Of a stretch of 8,449 bases of DNA, positions 1 to 7,044 are shown piece after piece. The notes below the pieces were generated by a model. The model had not been told where the DNA came from and did no database searches. It saw only the letters and a list, made by a program, of their open reading frames with translations. Source of the stretch: Desulfosarcina sp. (GTDB taxonomy: Bacteria > Desulfobacterota > Desulfobacteria > Desulfobacterales > Desulfosarcinaceae); assembly GCA_018224455.1 (NCBI GenBank), contig JAGTUY010000177.1, positions 1 through 8,449 on the forward strand. The letters run 5' to 3'. The translations under genes were made by a program, and so were the position numbers. Position 1 is the stretch's first letter. Every line of letters begins with the position of its first letter.

Positions 1-84
1 ATCATTGAAATCTTTTCACCGGTGAGGGAAGATCTTCATCCGGACACCGAGTATACGCCATTTATTCAATCATGGAACACATGA
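1..84 (+). CDS. Possible C-terminal end of an unidentified protein (cut by window edge)
   Basis: Frame 1 is open from the first base to a TGA at 82-84 and would encode about 27 residues ending in TPFIQSWNT. The other two plus frames close within about 25 bases. The composition (mixed acidic, aromatic and proline residues) looks protein-like, and the position would make it convergent with the kinase gene at 177-2948. A run this short without a stop is easily expected by chance, no family is recognisable, and the start lies outside the window. It is listed only as a possible gene end. Confidence 0.25.
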   Translation: MIEIFSPVREDLHPDTEYTPFIQSWNT

Positions 85-132
85 ATAATGTCACAACCGT
101 ATCTGCATTTTTCCGCTGGATATCCTCGGTTT

Positions 133-160
133 GCCGTGGCTCTGAATTCATACGGCTTTT
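133..160 (+). terminator. Weak hairpin with T-run between convergent genes
   Basis: GCCGT at 133-137 pairs with ACGGC at 152-156, and TTTT follows at 157-160. The stem is only 5 bp and the loop is 14 bases, so it would be a poor intrinsic terminator. Its place just after the possible plus-strand gene end and before the kinase stop codon is the main support. Confidence 0.2.
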
Positions 161-176
161 GCAACGGTGGGGCCTG

Positions 177-2948
177 CTATCCTAAATCAAGAACCTTTCG
201 AATTAACTGAGATAGTTCAGAAATATTGAACGGCTTCTGGATAAACGCGTTGCATCCCCTTTGCATGATATCAGTCGCTTTGCCTTTGAGAGAATACCCG
301 CTGGACAATATGATTGGCATTTTTGGATAAATCTCACGGATCGCGTCAAAGGTCCCGCTGCCATCCATTCCCGGCATGATTAAATCAAGAATGACAAGAT
401 CAATATTGTTCCCTGTTTCAGATACCGCATCAACAGCATTTTCTCCGCCTTTGGCGACAATGACACGATAACCCAAATTCTCCAACATCGGTTTACCCAC
501 ATCAATCATGATATCTTCATCGTCAACCAGGAGAATCGTTCCCGATCCTCGGATGATCATATCATCGACATGTGCATCATCTTTATGGGCTGTTTTTTCC
601 GATACCGGCAAATAGAGGCTAATGGTTGTCCCCCGGCCGAGATCGCTAGATACAGTTATTACACCACCGTGGTTTTTTATGATGCCATAGGCCGACGCCA
701 AACCCAATCCAGTGCCCAGGTATTTATCTTTGGTCGTAAAAAAGGGATCGAAGACCTGCTGGCAGGTTTCCTTGTTCATACCGACGCCGGTGTCTTTTAC
801 AGAAATTTTGACATATCGACCGGGCATGGCAGCATAGGGTTTGCAAAAGGCAGCCTTTAAATTCAGGATCGTTGTTTCCAGGTAGATTTCGCCGCCGTCC
901 GGCATGGCTTGTATGGAATTGACAAAAATGTTCAAAAACACCTGCTCGATCTGTCGCTTATCAGCTTCGACCACCAATGACGACGGAAATAGTTTGCTGT
1001 GGATCTGAATATCCTTGCGGGTACGGCCGATAATGGATGCGCTGGAAAGCAATAGTTCGTTGAGGTCTATTGGTTTGACCTCGTATTTACCTCCGCGGGC
1101 CAACCCCAGTAGTTGCCTGGTAAGCGCGCTGGCGCTGACGATTTGTTCCTCGATGGCTTGAATATGCTCTTGCTGGGGATGCGAAGGGCCCAACTCCAAG
1201 GTCATCAACGACGCTCTGCCTTGGATACCCATCATCAGGTTGTTGAAATTGTGAGCTATTCCGCCTGCAAGCGTTCCTATCGCCTCCATTTTTTGTGCTT
1301 GCCAAAGTTGCTGTTCCAATCGCGACCGTTCGGTAATGTCCTCATAAATAACCAATTGACCTTGTTTTTTTATATTCAATGGTCTGAAATTGATCTCTTT
1401 TTGCGAACCGTCCTTGCAGGTCACGGTATAAACATGTGCCCGGGATCGTTTGGTTTGAGGGTGCCGCTGATAATCAGACCATGCTTTCATCACCTTTTGG
1501 CGATAGCGGTCATCTGGAAAAGCGTTGTTGAACCATTCTATTCCTGTAGTGACATCGTCTATCGTGTACCCAAACATCTTCACAAATCGTGGGTTTAAAT
1601 ACTTGTATCGACCATCTTCTCCGATCAGGGAAATCCCGAGCGGGGATTGTTCCACCAGCATCCGGAACTTCTCTTCACTCTCGCGCAACGCCTTTTCCGT
1701 CTGAATTCGGTTCTCAACCATATCGTTTGCCGATTCAGCAAGCTGGGCAAAATCGTAGAAATAAATTGCATTTCCTTCAATTTTGATGGCATCCGTAGAC
1801 GCCTTTTTGAAAAAATTTTTAAACAATTTTACGTTGTGATGTATTTGATCCGAAAGTAGTTTGACAATCAGGAAGATTAAAATAAGCAGCGCAAAAAGGA
1901 TCAATGCAATATTTCGAATGTTTGTTCGGATCCTTCTTTCCAGTTCAGACTGCTTTAGGGCAAGTGCCGTGTCAATCTCATCCACATACAATCCAGCGCT
2001 AATATACCATTGCCATTCAGGTACGCCTGCAGCGTAGCTGATTTTGGGCGTATGTTTTTTTCCTTCGAACCTCGGAATTACATGTTCAACGAAACCGCCG
2101 CCTTCTTTTGCCAATTGAATGAGTTCCTGGACGATTTTAACACCGTTTATGTCTACGATATCATAGACGTTATTACCGGTTTCAGGACCCGATAGGACCA
2201 ACCCATCCCATTTGCCGGCAAACACGTAGCTATCCTTTTCAAACTCGATGTTGGAAATCCATTTCAGGCATTCTTCCTGAATATCTTTCTCAACATAATC
2301 GAGATACTCCCCGGAGCCGATAACCCAGCCGATGGGTTTAAACAACTTCACAAAAGCGACTCTTGGGAAAAAACCTTGCTGGTTGGGTTTGGGCCAGGTA
2401 TATTTGTAGAACCCTTCGCCATCTTCCCTGATGACGGCAAGCATATCGGAAACAACGAACTCGCCTTCCCCCCCCCTGACTTGCAGCATGTTCGTGCCTT
2501 CCATCTCAGGCCTGATTTCGAATAACGTTTCAACACCTTCCAACGTAAAGGCAAAATAATATCCGCGGCCGTTATTGTACCTCAAGGACCTGAGCGCCTG
2601 TTTGATAAGCGCCTCAATTTCTTCGGTGCTTTTGTTGTCTCTTTCTTTCAAATAAATATTTTCTATGATGGCATAGGCCTCTTCAACTCTGCCTTTTATG
2701 GATTCCTGCAACCGATTCTCAGTTTGAGACTTCATGAAATTTACAAAATTCAGTGCCTGATTAACCTCACGTTTTAATGTTATCTTCTGGCTTTCCAGAT
2801 AGGACGCACGCAGTGAGTTTGCCTCCTTTTCAAACCTGGACCATTCGGAAGTAACCCAAAGATAGCCTATTGAAAAAACGGATATGACGCCAACGAGAGC
2901 CATATGGATTAGAAAGGTTCGACTGATGCTTAATTTGGGAGTGTTCAT
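177..2948 (-). CDS. Hybrid sensor histidine kinase (double Cache, PAS, HisKA, HATPase, receiver)
   Basis: This is an inner-membrane two-component sensor kinase that should autophosphorylate and pass the phosphate to its own receiver domain. Numbered from the ATG at 2948 (923 aa): membrane helix about 10-34; extracytoplasmic double-Cache sensor about 40-335, with two Cache-like strands RGYYFAF (128-134) and DSYVFAG (239-245); second helix about 346-366; PAS about 422-540; H-box GGIAHNFNNLM with phosphoacceptor His566; ATPase N-box around Asn677, G1 DTGVGM (719-724), DPFFTTK and G2 GTGLGLA (745-751); receiver about 803-921 with acidic pocket DDED, phosphoacceptor Asp855 and Lys905. All catalytic motifs are intact. 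A TTG at 2972 would add eight residues but has no ribosome binding site; the ATG at 2948 has a weak AGG upstream and places the helix sensibly. Cache domains usually bind small organic ligands; the ligand here is unknown. No DNA-binding partner is adjacent, so the output is unknown. Confidence 0.95.
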   Translation of the reverse strand: MNTPKLSISRTFLIHMALVGVISVFSIGYLWVTSEWSRFEKEANSLRASYLESQKITLKREVNQALNFVNFMKSQTENRLQESIKGRVEEAYAIIENIYLKERDNKSTEEIEALIKQALRSLRYNNGRGYYFAFTLEGVETLFEIRPEMEGTNMLQVRGGEGEFVVSDMLAVIREDGEGFYKYTWPKPNQQGFFPRVAFVKLFKPIGWVIGSGEYLDYVEKDIQEECLKWISNIEFEKDSYVFAGKWDGLVLSGPETGNNVYDIVDINGVKIVQELIQLAKEGGGFVEHVIPRFEGKKHTPKISYAAGVPEWQWYISAGLYVDEIDTALALKQSELERRIRTNIRNIALILFALLILIFLIVKLLSDQIHHNVKLFKNFFKKASTDAIKIEGNAIYFYDFAQLAESANDMVENRIQTEKALRESEEKFRMLVEQSPLGISLIGEDGRYKYLNPRFVKMFGYTIDDVTTGIEWFNNAFPDDRYRQKVMKAWSDYQRHPQTKRSRAHVYTVTCKDGSQKEINFRPLNIKKQGQLVIYEDITERSRLEQQLWQAQKMEAIGTLAGGIAHNFNNLMMGIQGRASLMTLELGPSHPQQEHIQAIEEQIVSASALTRQLLGLARGGKYEVKPIDLNELLLSSASIIGRTRKDIQIHSKLFPSSLVVEADKRQIEQVFLNIFVNSIQAMPDGGEIYLETTILNLKAAFCKPYAAMPGRYVKISVKDTGVGMNKETCQQVFDPFFTTKDKYLGTGLGLASAYGIIKNHGGVITVSSDLGRGTTISLYLPVSEKTAHKDDAHVDDMIIRGSGTILLVDDEDIMIDVGKPMLENLGYRVIVAKGGENAVDAVSETGNNIDLVILDLIMPGMDGSGTFDAIREIYPKMPIILSSGYSLKGKATDIMQRGCNAFIQKPFNISELSQLIRKVLDLG

Positions 2949-2976
2949 CGTATTGCCTAATGAATGAGTCAAATAA

Positions 2977-3006
2977 TGAATAGAATGGATTTGTTGTAGG
3001 GGTCAA
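2977..3006 (-). promoter_or_regulatory. Weak candidate promoter for the sensor kinase
   Basis: On the minus strand TTGACC (3001-3006) is followed, after an 18-base spacer, by TATTCA (2977-2982), about 30 bases before the kinase ATG. The -35 box is good (5/6 to TTGACA), but the -10 box matches only about half of TATAAT. The gap between the exporter stop and the kinase start is about 105 bp, so the kinase could instead be read from the exporter transcript. Confidence 0.25.
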
Positions 3007-3053
3007 GGGACAAAAAGAATGGGATGGCGTCTATTCATACCCGATTGCTGGGG

Positions 3054-3995
3054 TCAATCCCTGCCTGCTGGAACCTTTGCCGGTTCGGATGGCTTGCCGC
3101 CTGGTGTGCGATTGACGACATAGATTCCGGCGCATACCATCGCCAGGGCAGTCAGTAACCGATACGTGATGGGCTCATCGAGAAGGACGGCGCCTTCCAG
3201 AACACCAAAAAGCGGTGTAAGAAATAAGAATGCACTCAACTTCGATGCCGGGTAGCGTCTGATCAGCCAGAACCAGGCGAGATAGGTGATAAAGGCGACC
3301 CAAATGATCTGGTAAGCGATGCAACCCAGTATGAGCGGCGTTGCATGCGTGATTTCAGTTTGTCCCAGCAGCGCCGCTCCGAGCGGCAGCACGACTGCGG
3401 ATACGACAAGCTGGTAGAGCAATACACGGCTTGCCCGGATTCCGGACAATGGACTGGCCTTTACCATGATGGTGGCAGCCGCCCAGAAGACGGCTGCCAG
3501 TAACAGCATCGTGTCACCAACCAACACGAATGATTGGGGTTTACCGATGGATTCGCTGAATGCGATCATAATTCCCAGGAAAGCGCAGCATAGACCGGCA
3601 AGCTGTGCTTTTCCCAAGGATTCTCCCGGCACAAACCAATGGGCCCCCATGGCTGTGAAGAATGGCATGGTGTAAAGGAAGATGACCGACCTCGATGCGC
3701 TGGTAAATTCCAAGCCCCAGTATATCAGCAAAAATTCAATGGAAAAGAACAAGCCGACGGCCATGCCCCACCAGAAGGTACCGTCATTGAGGTCCATTTT
3801 TTCCCTGCGCGCGACCATCCACAGATATAACAAGATCGCGGCACCCATGGATCGAATACCTCCCTGCAGCGCGGGGGCAATGCTTTGGACGGCGATCTTG
3901 ATTGAAATCTGTTGAAGTCCCCAGCTGGCGCAGAGGATGGTCAACAGCACAATGGCCTTGACATCAACTTGTTCTGGTTTAGCCGTCATGGTCAT
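3054..3995 (-). CDS. EamA/DMT-family membrane transporter
   Basis: The 313-residue protein is almost entirely hydrophobic segments separated by short charged loops, consistent with ten membrane helices in two EamA repeats (about residues 13-145 and 158-297). The first repeat opens with the typical VLLTILCASWGLQQISIK segment, and the helix-3/4 region GLEFTSASRSVIFLYTMPFFTA matches the usual DMT pattern. The second repeat ends with the typical FLFLTPLFGVLEGAVLLDEP stretch. Length is normal for the family. Members export metabolites, amino acids or related small molecules across the inner membrane; the substrate cannot be inferred. The ATG at 3995 has AAGG eight bases upstream; a second ATG two codons later is also possible. 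The tail after helix ten is short and proline-rich. No neighbour suggests a specific cargo. Confidence 0.92.
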   Translation of the reverse strand: MTMTAKPEQVDVKAIVLLTILCASWGLQQISIKIAVQSIAPALQGGIRSMGAAILLYLWMVARREKMDLNDGTFWWGMAVGLFFSIEFLLIYWGLEFTSASRSVIFLYTMPFFTAMGAHWFVPGESLGKAQLAGLCCAFLGIMIAFSESIGKPQSFVLVGDTMLLLAAVFWAAATIMVKASPLSGIRASRVLLYQLVVSAVVLPLGAALLGQTEITHATPLILGCIAYQIIWVAFITYLAWFWLIRRYPASKLSAFLFLTPLFGVLEGAVLLDEPITYRLLTALAMVCAGIYVVNRTPGGKPSEPAKVPAGRD

Positions 3996-4030
3996 CTTTT
4001 CAGCCTTGATACGCGCATGCGTGAAACTGG

Positions 4031-4053
4031 GCGCCCCCAGTGGGCCGGGGCGC
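4031..4053 (-). terminator. GC-rich hairpin downstream of the flavoprotein gene
   Basis: GCGCCCC at 4031-4037 pairs perfectly with GGGGCGC at 4047-4053 around a nine-base loop. On the minus strand it lies about 45 bases after the stop of the gene at 4098-4556 and is followed by a short CAGTTTCAC rather than a true T-run. It may act as a weak terminator or only as a transcript-end hairpin before the exporter gene. Confidence 0.3.
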
Positions 4054-4097
4054 GTCTGCCAATCGCCACCCGGCAGCTGTGTGTTTATCCGTACCAG

Positions 4098-4556
4098 CTA
4101 AAAACCGGATTGTTTGCCGGTCATGGTTTCAATTTCCACTTTTATCAACGCCGTCGCGTTTACCTTGTTTTCAGGAAATTCGAATGTTTTGTCGGAATAC
4201 TGGGCCATGATGATTCCAAGCGCCTGGCGTTTCAGCGCCAGTTCCTCTACTATCGACGCCCTGCCAAATCCGACGACGCTTTGGAACTTCATGCTCCAGT
4301 TGCACGCGTCGGCATCCTTTAACGCTTCAACGGCAATATCGAACTCGAAACATACATTCGGGTTCTCTTTTAGGATGTCAATTTTGCGGCCTTTCAACGC
4401 ACCATGAAAATAGAGCGTATTGTCAAGATGGCCGAAACACAGCGGAACAATATAGGGTCTGTCTCCGTCGACCATGCCAAGCCTGCAAACCGTCGCTTTC
4501 TCAATAACGGCGTTGATCATTGACGCATCTGAAATTGCCTTGTCTTTTCGTCTCAT
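4098..4556 (-). CDS. Pyridoxamine 5'-phosphate oxidase family (NimA-like) flavin-binding protein
   Basis: The 152-residue protein fits the small split-barrel flavin-binding family that includes PNPOx-related and nitroimidazole-resistance (NimA-type) proteins. Visible family marks are the N-terminal helix followed by ATVCRLGMVDGDRPYIVPLCFGHLDNTLYFHGALKGRKIDILKENPNVCFEFD, in which the paired strands and the YFHGALKGRKIDIL segment correspond to the FMN-phosphate-binding region. The central MKFQSVVGFGRASIVE strand is also typical. It is probably a cytoplasmic dimer binding FMN or a related cofactor; the reaction is unknown. The ATG at 4556 was chosen because homology starts right after it, because AGGA lies a few bases upstream, and because extension to 4724 would run antisense through the remnant hydrolase gene. 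Together with that remnant it forms a divergent pair with a 73-bp gap. Confidence 0.88.
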   Translation of the reverse strand: MRRKDKAISDASMINAVIEKATVCRLGMVDGDRPYIVPLCFGHLDNTLYFHGALKGRKIDILKENPNVCFEFDIAVEALKDADACNWSMKFQSVVGFGRASIVEELALKRQALGIIMAQYSDKTFEFPENKVNATALIKVEIETMTGKQSGF

Positions 4557-4629
4557 GGTCCTGGATCCCTTTCCCATGACTGAAGAATTGAACACGCTGG
4601 CCATCCTCGCCTTTGTCGAAAAGCCTTCC

Positions 4630-4931
4630 ATGAGGCGGCGTCTGTTTTTCGGCCTCCTCGTCCCGATCCTGCTCGCCCAAGGGTTATGGGTTCGACAATC
4701 AGTGCCCAAATTAGCAGAAGCCAAAGGACCCCGCGAAGGGGTTGCCGGAAGTGGAAAGCCGATACGGATTCTCGTTGCCGGCGATTCTTCGGCAGCCGGT
4801 GTCGGCGCACCGGTTCAGTCCAAGGCATTGATGGGTTGCCTGTTGTCGCGGATGGCTTTCATCCCGGTCCCGCGATTTATGCGCTTTGGGCCGATGCCGC
4901 CGCAGTCGTCATCAGGGCGCGTTGGTGTTGA
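4630..4931 (+). pseudogene. SGNH/GDSL hydrolase remnant, internally deleted and frameshifted
   Basis: From the ATG at 4630 one frame encodes MRRRLFFGLL, a hydrophobic anchor, a proline-rich linker and IRILVAGDSSAAGVGA, which is SGNH block I with the nucleophile Ser at residue 53, followed by QSKALMGCLL, as expected after that block. From about 4834 a different frame encodes GLPVVADGFHPGPAIYALWADAAAVV, the family's C-terminal block V carrying the catalytic Asp and His (DGFHP), ending at the TGA at 4929-4931. The oxyanion-hole blocks between them are missing. Intact relatives are roughly 220-240 residues, so about 120-130 codons appear lost (estimate from family knowledge), with the join near 4834-4850. 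The product cannot be an active esterase. The last 20 bases overlap the 3' end of the convergent glycosyltransferase gene. The in-frame product would continue past the join as unrelated sequence to about 4965. Confidence 0.82.
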
Positions 4932-6165
4932 TTCGCCTTTTAACTGCGTCCCTGTAGACAGATAACGTGCGTTGAAAAATACGGGGCCAGGTATAGCGGG
5001 ATGCTATTTTTTCGGCCTGGGGGTCGACAATATCCGGAGATTTTCTAGCCGCCGTCATCATGTGGAGAATGCGCTGACATAGCGCATCTTCCAACTGGGC
5101 CTCGTCTTTTCGATATGGCCGGTCAATGGTTTCGAGGGGCGGCAGTTGTATCAGATCGATCGTCTCTCTGTTTGCTTTCCCGAAGATCTCATTGAAACCG
5201 GACAGTTCGGTAGTGATGATCCGGCATCCGGATGCCAGGCCTTCAAAGAGCACGAGGGGCAGACCTTCAAAAAATGAAGGCAGCACCTGGACATGAGCTT
5301 TTTTCATCAGTTCCGATAATCGACCGTGGGTCACATAACCATGGTTGGTGACCTTGCGGCCCAATTTTTCTGCGAGGTCAATGCAGTCGTTATACTCCTG
5401 CCCCTTGCCGCTTCCCGCCATGTGCAGGTGCCAGTCATGATGCTTGATTTTTGCAAGGGATTTCAGCAGCCAGGGAACGCCCTTGCTACGATTATATTTG
5501 CCGGCGTAGAGGATGTGAACGGTTCCGGCAGGGGCTTTAGGGCTCCGGCTAAACATCGTTTGATCATATCCGCCGCCGACAACGACAATTTGATTTAAGG
5601 GGATGCCATACAGACGATGAATATCCGTTTTCTGATCGGTTGTCAGCGCGATGATCTTGTCCAGGCGCCGGCAATAGCGTTTCACATAACGCCTCAAATG
5701 CGGGCAGTTGTTGTATTGTCTCAGTTCCGTACCATGGCAGGTTGCCACGACGGGCATCGTCGGAAACCGTTTTTTTACCAGGGCCGAAAGTAAAAAAAGG
5801 TGATTCGTGTGAATGATATCCGGTTTAAACTGGTTCACGGCCTTTTCAAGCACATGGGTGAACGCCGTTTTATAGGAAGTCAGACGCCTGCCTTTCAGAT
5901 CTTTGAACAAAGAGCTTTTATAGGGCATGACATCCGACATGCCGGTAACCGGGAAATTGAGCGACCCCGATTCAAACCAAACGCAGGCGCCTTCGGTTTG
6001 CGGCCGAACCTTCAAGGATGGCGTCGTGCCGGCAGGGACACCGGCAACCCGGTAATTTGAAAACCCGTATCTCTGAGATTCTCTGATCATCGCCTCAAGA
6101 TAGATCCCACTCCCGGTCATTTCCGGTCTTTGTCCGATCACATGCAGTATTCTAAATTGGGTCAT
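4912..6165 (-). CDS. Glycosyltransferase family 4 (GT-B fold)
   Basis: A 417-residue retaining GT-B glycosyltransferase. The N-terminal domain opens with RILHVIGQRPEMTGSGIYLEAM, with the glycine-rich loop typical of GT4 acceptor domains, and contains the DIIHTNHLF and VVATCHGTEL strands (about 116-147). The C-terminal donor domain begins near 215 with VHILYAGKYNRSKGVPWLL, continues through LHMAGSGKG (about 247-254), and carries the EX7E motif at Glu300 and Glu308 in FFEGLPLVLFEGLASG. Length is usual for the family. It would transfer a sugar from a nucleotide-sugar donor to a glycan or lipid carrier at the cytoplasmic face of the inner membrane; donor and acceptor are unknown. The ATG at 6165 has AAGGG just upstream. 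It follows the radical SAM stop by 43 bp and is likely the last gene of that operon. Its final codons lie opposite the end of the hydrolase remnant. Confidence 0.93.
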   Translation of the reverse strand: MTQFRILHVIGQRPEMTGSGIYLEAMIRESQRYGFSNYRVAGVPAGTTPSLKVRPQTEGACVWFESGSLNFPVTGMSDVMPYKSSLFKDLKGRRLTSYKTAFTHVLEKAVNQFKPDIIHTNHLFLLSALVKKRFPTMPVVATCHGTELRQYNNCPHLRRYVKRYCRRLDKIIALTTDQKTDIHRLYGIPLNQIVVVGGGYDQTMFSRSPKAPAGTVHILYAGKYNRSKGVPWLLKSLAKIKHHDWHLHMAGSGKGQEYNDCIDLAEKLGRKVTNHGYVTHGRLSELMKKAHVQVLPSFFEGLPLVLFEGLASGCRIITTELSGFNEIFGKANRETIDLIQLPPLETIDRPYRKDEAQLEDALCQRILHMMTAARKSPDIVDPQAEKIASRYTWPRIFQRTLSVYRDAVKRRINTNAP

Positions 6166-6208
6166 ATGCCCTTAACGCCCATTGTAGAAAAAAAATACCA
6201 AAAACCGC

Positions 6209-7030
6209 TTAACCTGCTTCAATCCGTTCTTTTTTTAAACGCCGATAGGCCAACCGCCAGGTTTTGGATAGTCTGGCACGCCGTGTCGGCCACTGGAAGC
6301 CAAAATGGCCGCATAAACGGCAGAAAGCCGACATCTGGTCCGACAACGTGTCGGATTCTTCCGGCAGCGCATTCCTCCCCAGATGGTAACCAACGATCCG
6401 GTCGATCCCACCGGCCACGGCACACATGTAATACCCTGAAGGCGTTAATCCCAATCCGCACGCTTTTATGATGCGGCAACCGCAGGAGTAATCAGAAAAT
6501 CGGTTAAAACGCGTATCGACGGGTGCCACATTAAACGGTTTAAAAAGATTGATACGGGAAGACTTCAGCGTACTTTTTAGTGTGATCGCATCAGGCAGTT
6601 GCTCTATCACCTGATGAACCCGATTCCCGAAGTAATTGGTTCCCAGCACCAGCCTTACAGACGGATTATAGGTCTTCTGATAATTGATCAATAGGTCGAT
6701 GATGTCAAAAATACGACTGTGAAGGGTTGGCTCTCCGCCCAGAATTCGGATACGTTTCCAAGCGATTTCTCTTGCAATGCTCTGCTTGATAAAGGCCGCT
6801 ACATCGGCGACAGGCATTTCAATATTACTCGGGGCCTGCGTGCATGAACGGTTGCAGTTTATGCATTTCAAGTTACACTTGTAGGTGATGTCGATCTCAA
6901 CATAATCGCGGCTGCGATGAAACTGCCTGCCGAACCGGTTAGCGACAAACGATTGGGCACGAATAAACTGGTAAGCATCTGAAAACAAACGCGTTGCTGT
7001 GATATTGCGATGGCGGCGGGGTGTTTTCAA
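6209..7030 (-). CDS. Radical SAM protein with C-terminal cysteine-rich region
   Basis: A 273-residue radical SAM enzyme. The [4Fe-4S]-SAM motif CX3CX2C is at Cys52, Cys56 and Cys59 within DITYKCNLKCINCNRSC, with a further Cys63. The SAM-binding GGEPT motif is at 98-102, preceded by the expected RIRIL strand. The C-terminal third holds six more cysteines (183, 185, 191, 203, 237, 240), including CX1CX5C and a final CX2C, resembling SPASM/twitch-type auxiliary cluster domains, although the spacing is not a textbook match. Such enzymes often modify peptides or carbohydrates; the substrate here is unknown. The start is a TTG at 7028-7030 with GAGGA (7040-7044) nine bases upstream; no in-frame ATG precedes the cluster motif. 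That ribosome binding site overlaps the stop codon of the M23 gene upstream, suggesting translational coupling. The glycosyltransferase gene follows 43 bp later. Confidence 0.9.
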   Translation of the reverse strand: MKTPRRHRNITATRLFSDAYQFIRAQSFVANRFGRQFHRSRDYVEIDITYKCNLKCINCNRSCTQAPSNIEMPVADVAAFIKQSIAREIAWKRIRILGGEPTLHSRIFDIIDLLINYQKTYNPSVRLVLGTNYFGNRVHQVIEQLPDAITLKSTLKSSRINLFKPFNVAPVDTRFNRFSDYSCGCRIIKACGLGLTPSGYYMCAVAGGIDRIVGYHLGRNALPEESDTLSDQMSAFCRLCGHFGFQWPTRRARLSKTWRLAYRRLKKERIEAG

Positions 7031-7039
7031 AAGCTGCGA

Positions 7040-7044
7040 TCCTC
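7040..7044 (-). promoter_or_regulatory. Ribosome binding site GAGGA that fixes the TTG start of the radical SAM gene
   Basis: On the minus strand the M23 stop TGA (7043-7045) runs into GAGGA, giving a strong Shine-Dalgarno sequence nine bases before TTG (7028-7030). This decides the start in the absence of an ATG and points to termination-reinitiation coupling between the two genes. Confidence 0.6.

Noticed and set aside
1113..1598. 161-codon plus-strand open frame
   Set aside because: It lies entirely opposite the histidine kinase PAS and HisKA coding region, has no domain character, and is a shadow of that gene.
2949..2972. TTG start for the kinase at 2972
   Set aside because: There is no ribosome binding site upstream, and the ATG eight codons later sits properly before the first membrane helix.
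4474..4629. Upstream extension of the hydrolase frame, including an ATG at 4576
   Set aside because: The frame upstream of 4630 overlaps the PNPOx start region or lacks a ribosome binding site, and family-like sequence begins at MRRRLFFGLL.
4557..4724. Longer N-terminus for the PNPOx-like protein
   Set aside because: The extra 56 codons lie antisense to the recognisable start and anchor of the hydrolase remnant, have arginine-rich non-family composition, and precede a good ATG at 4556.
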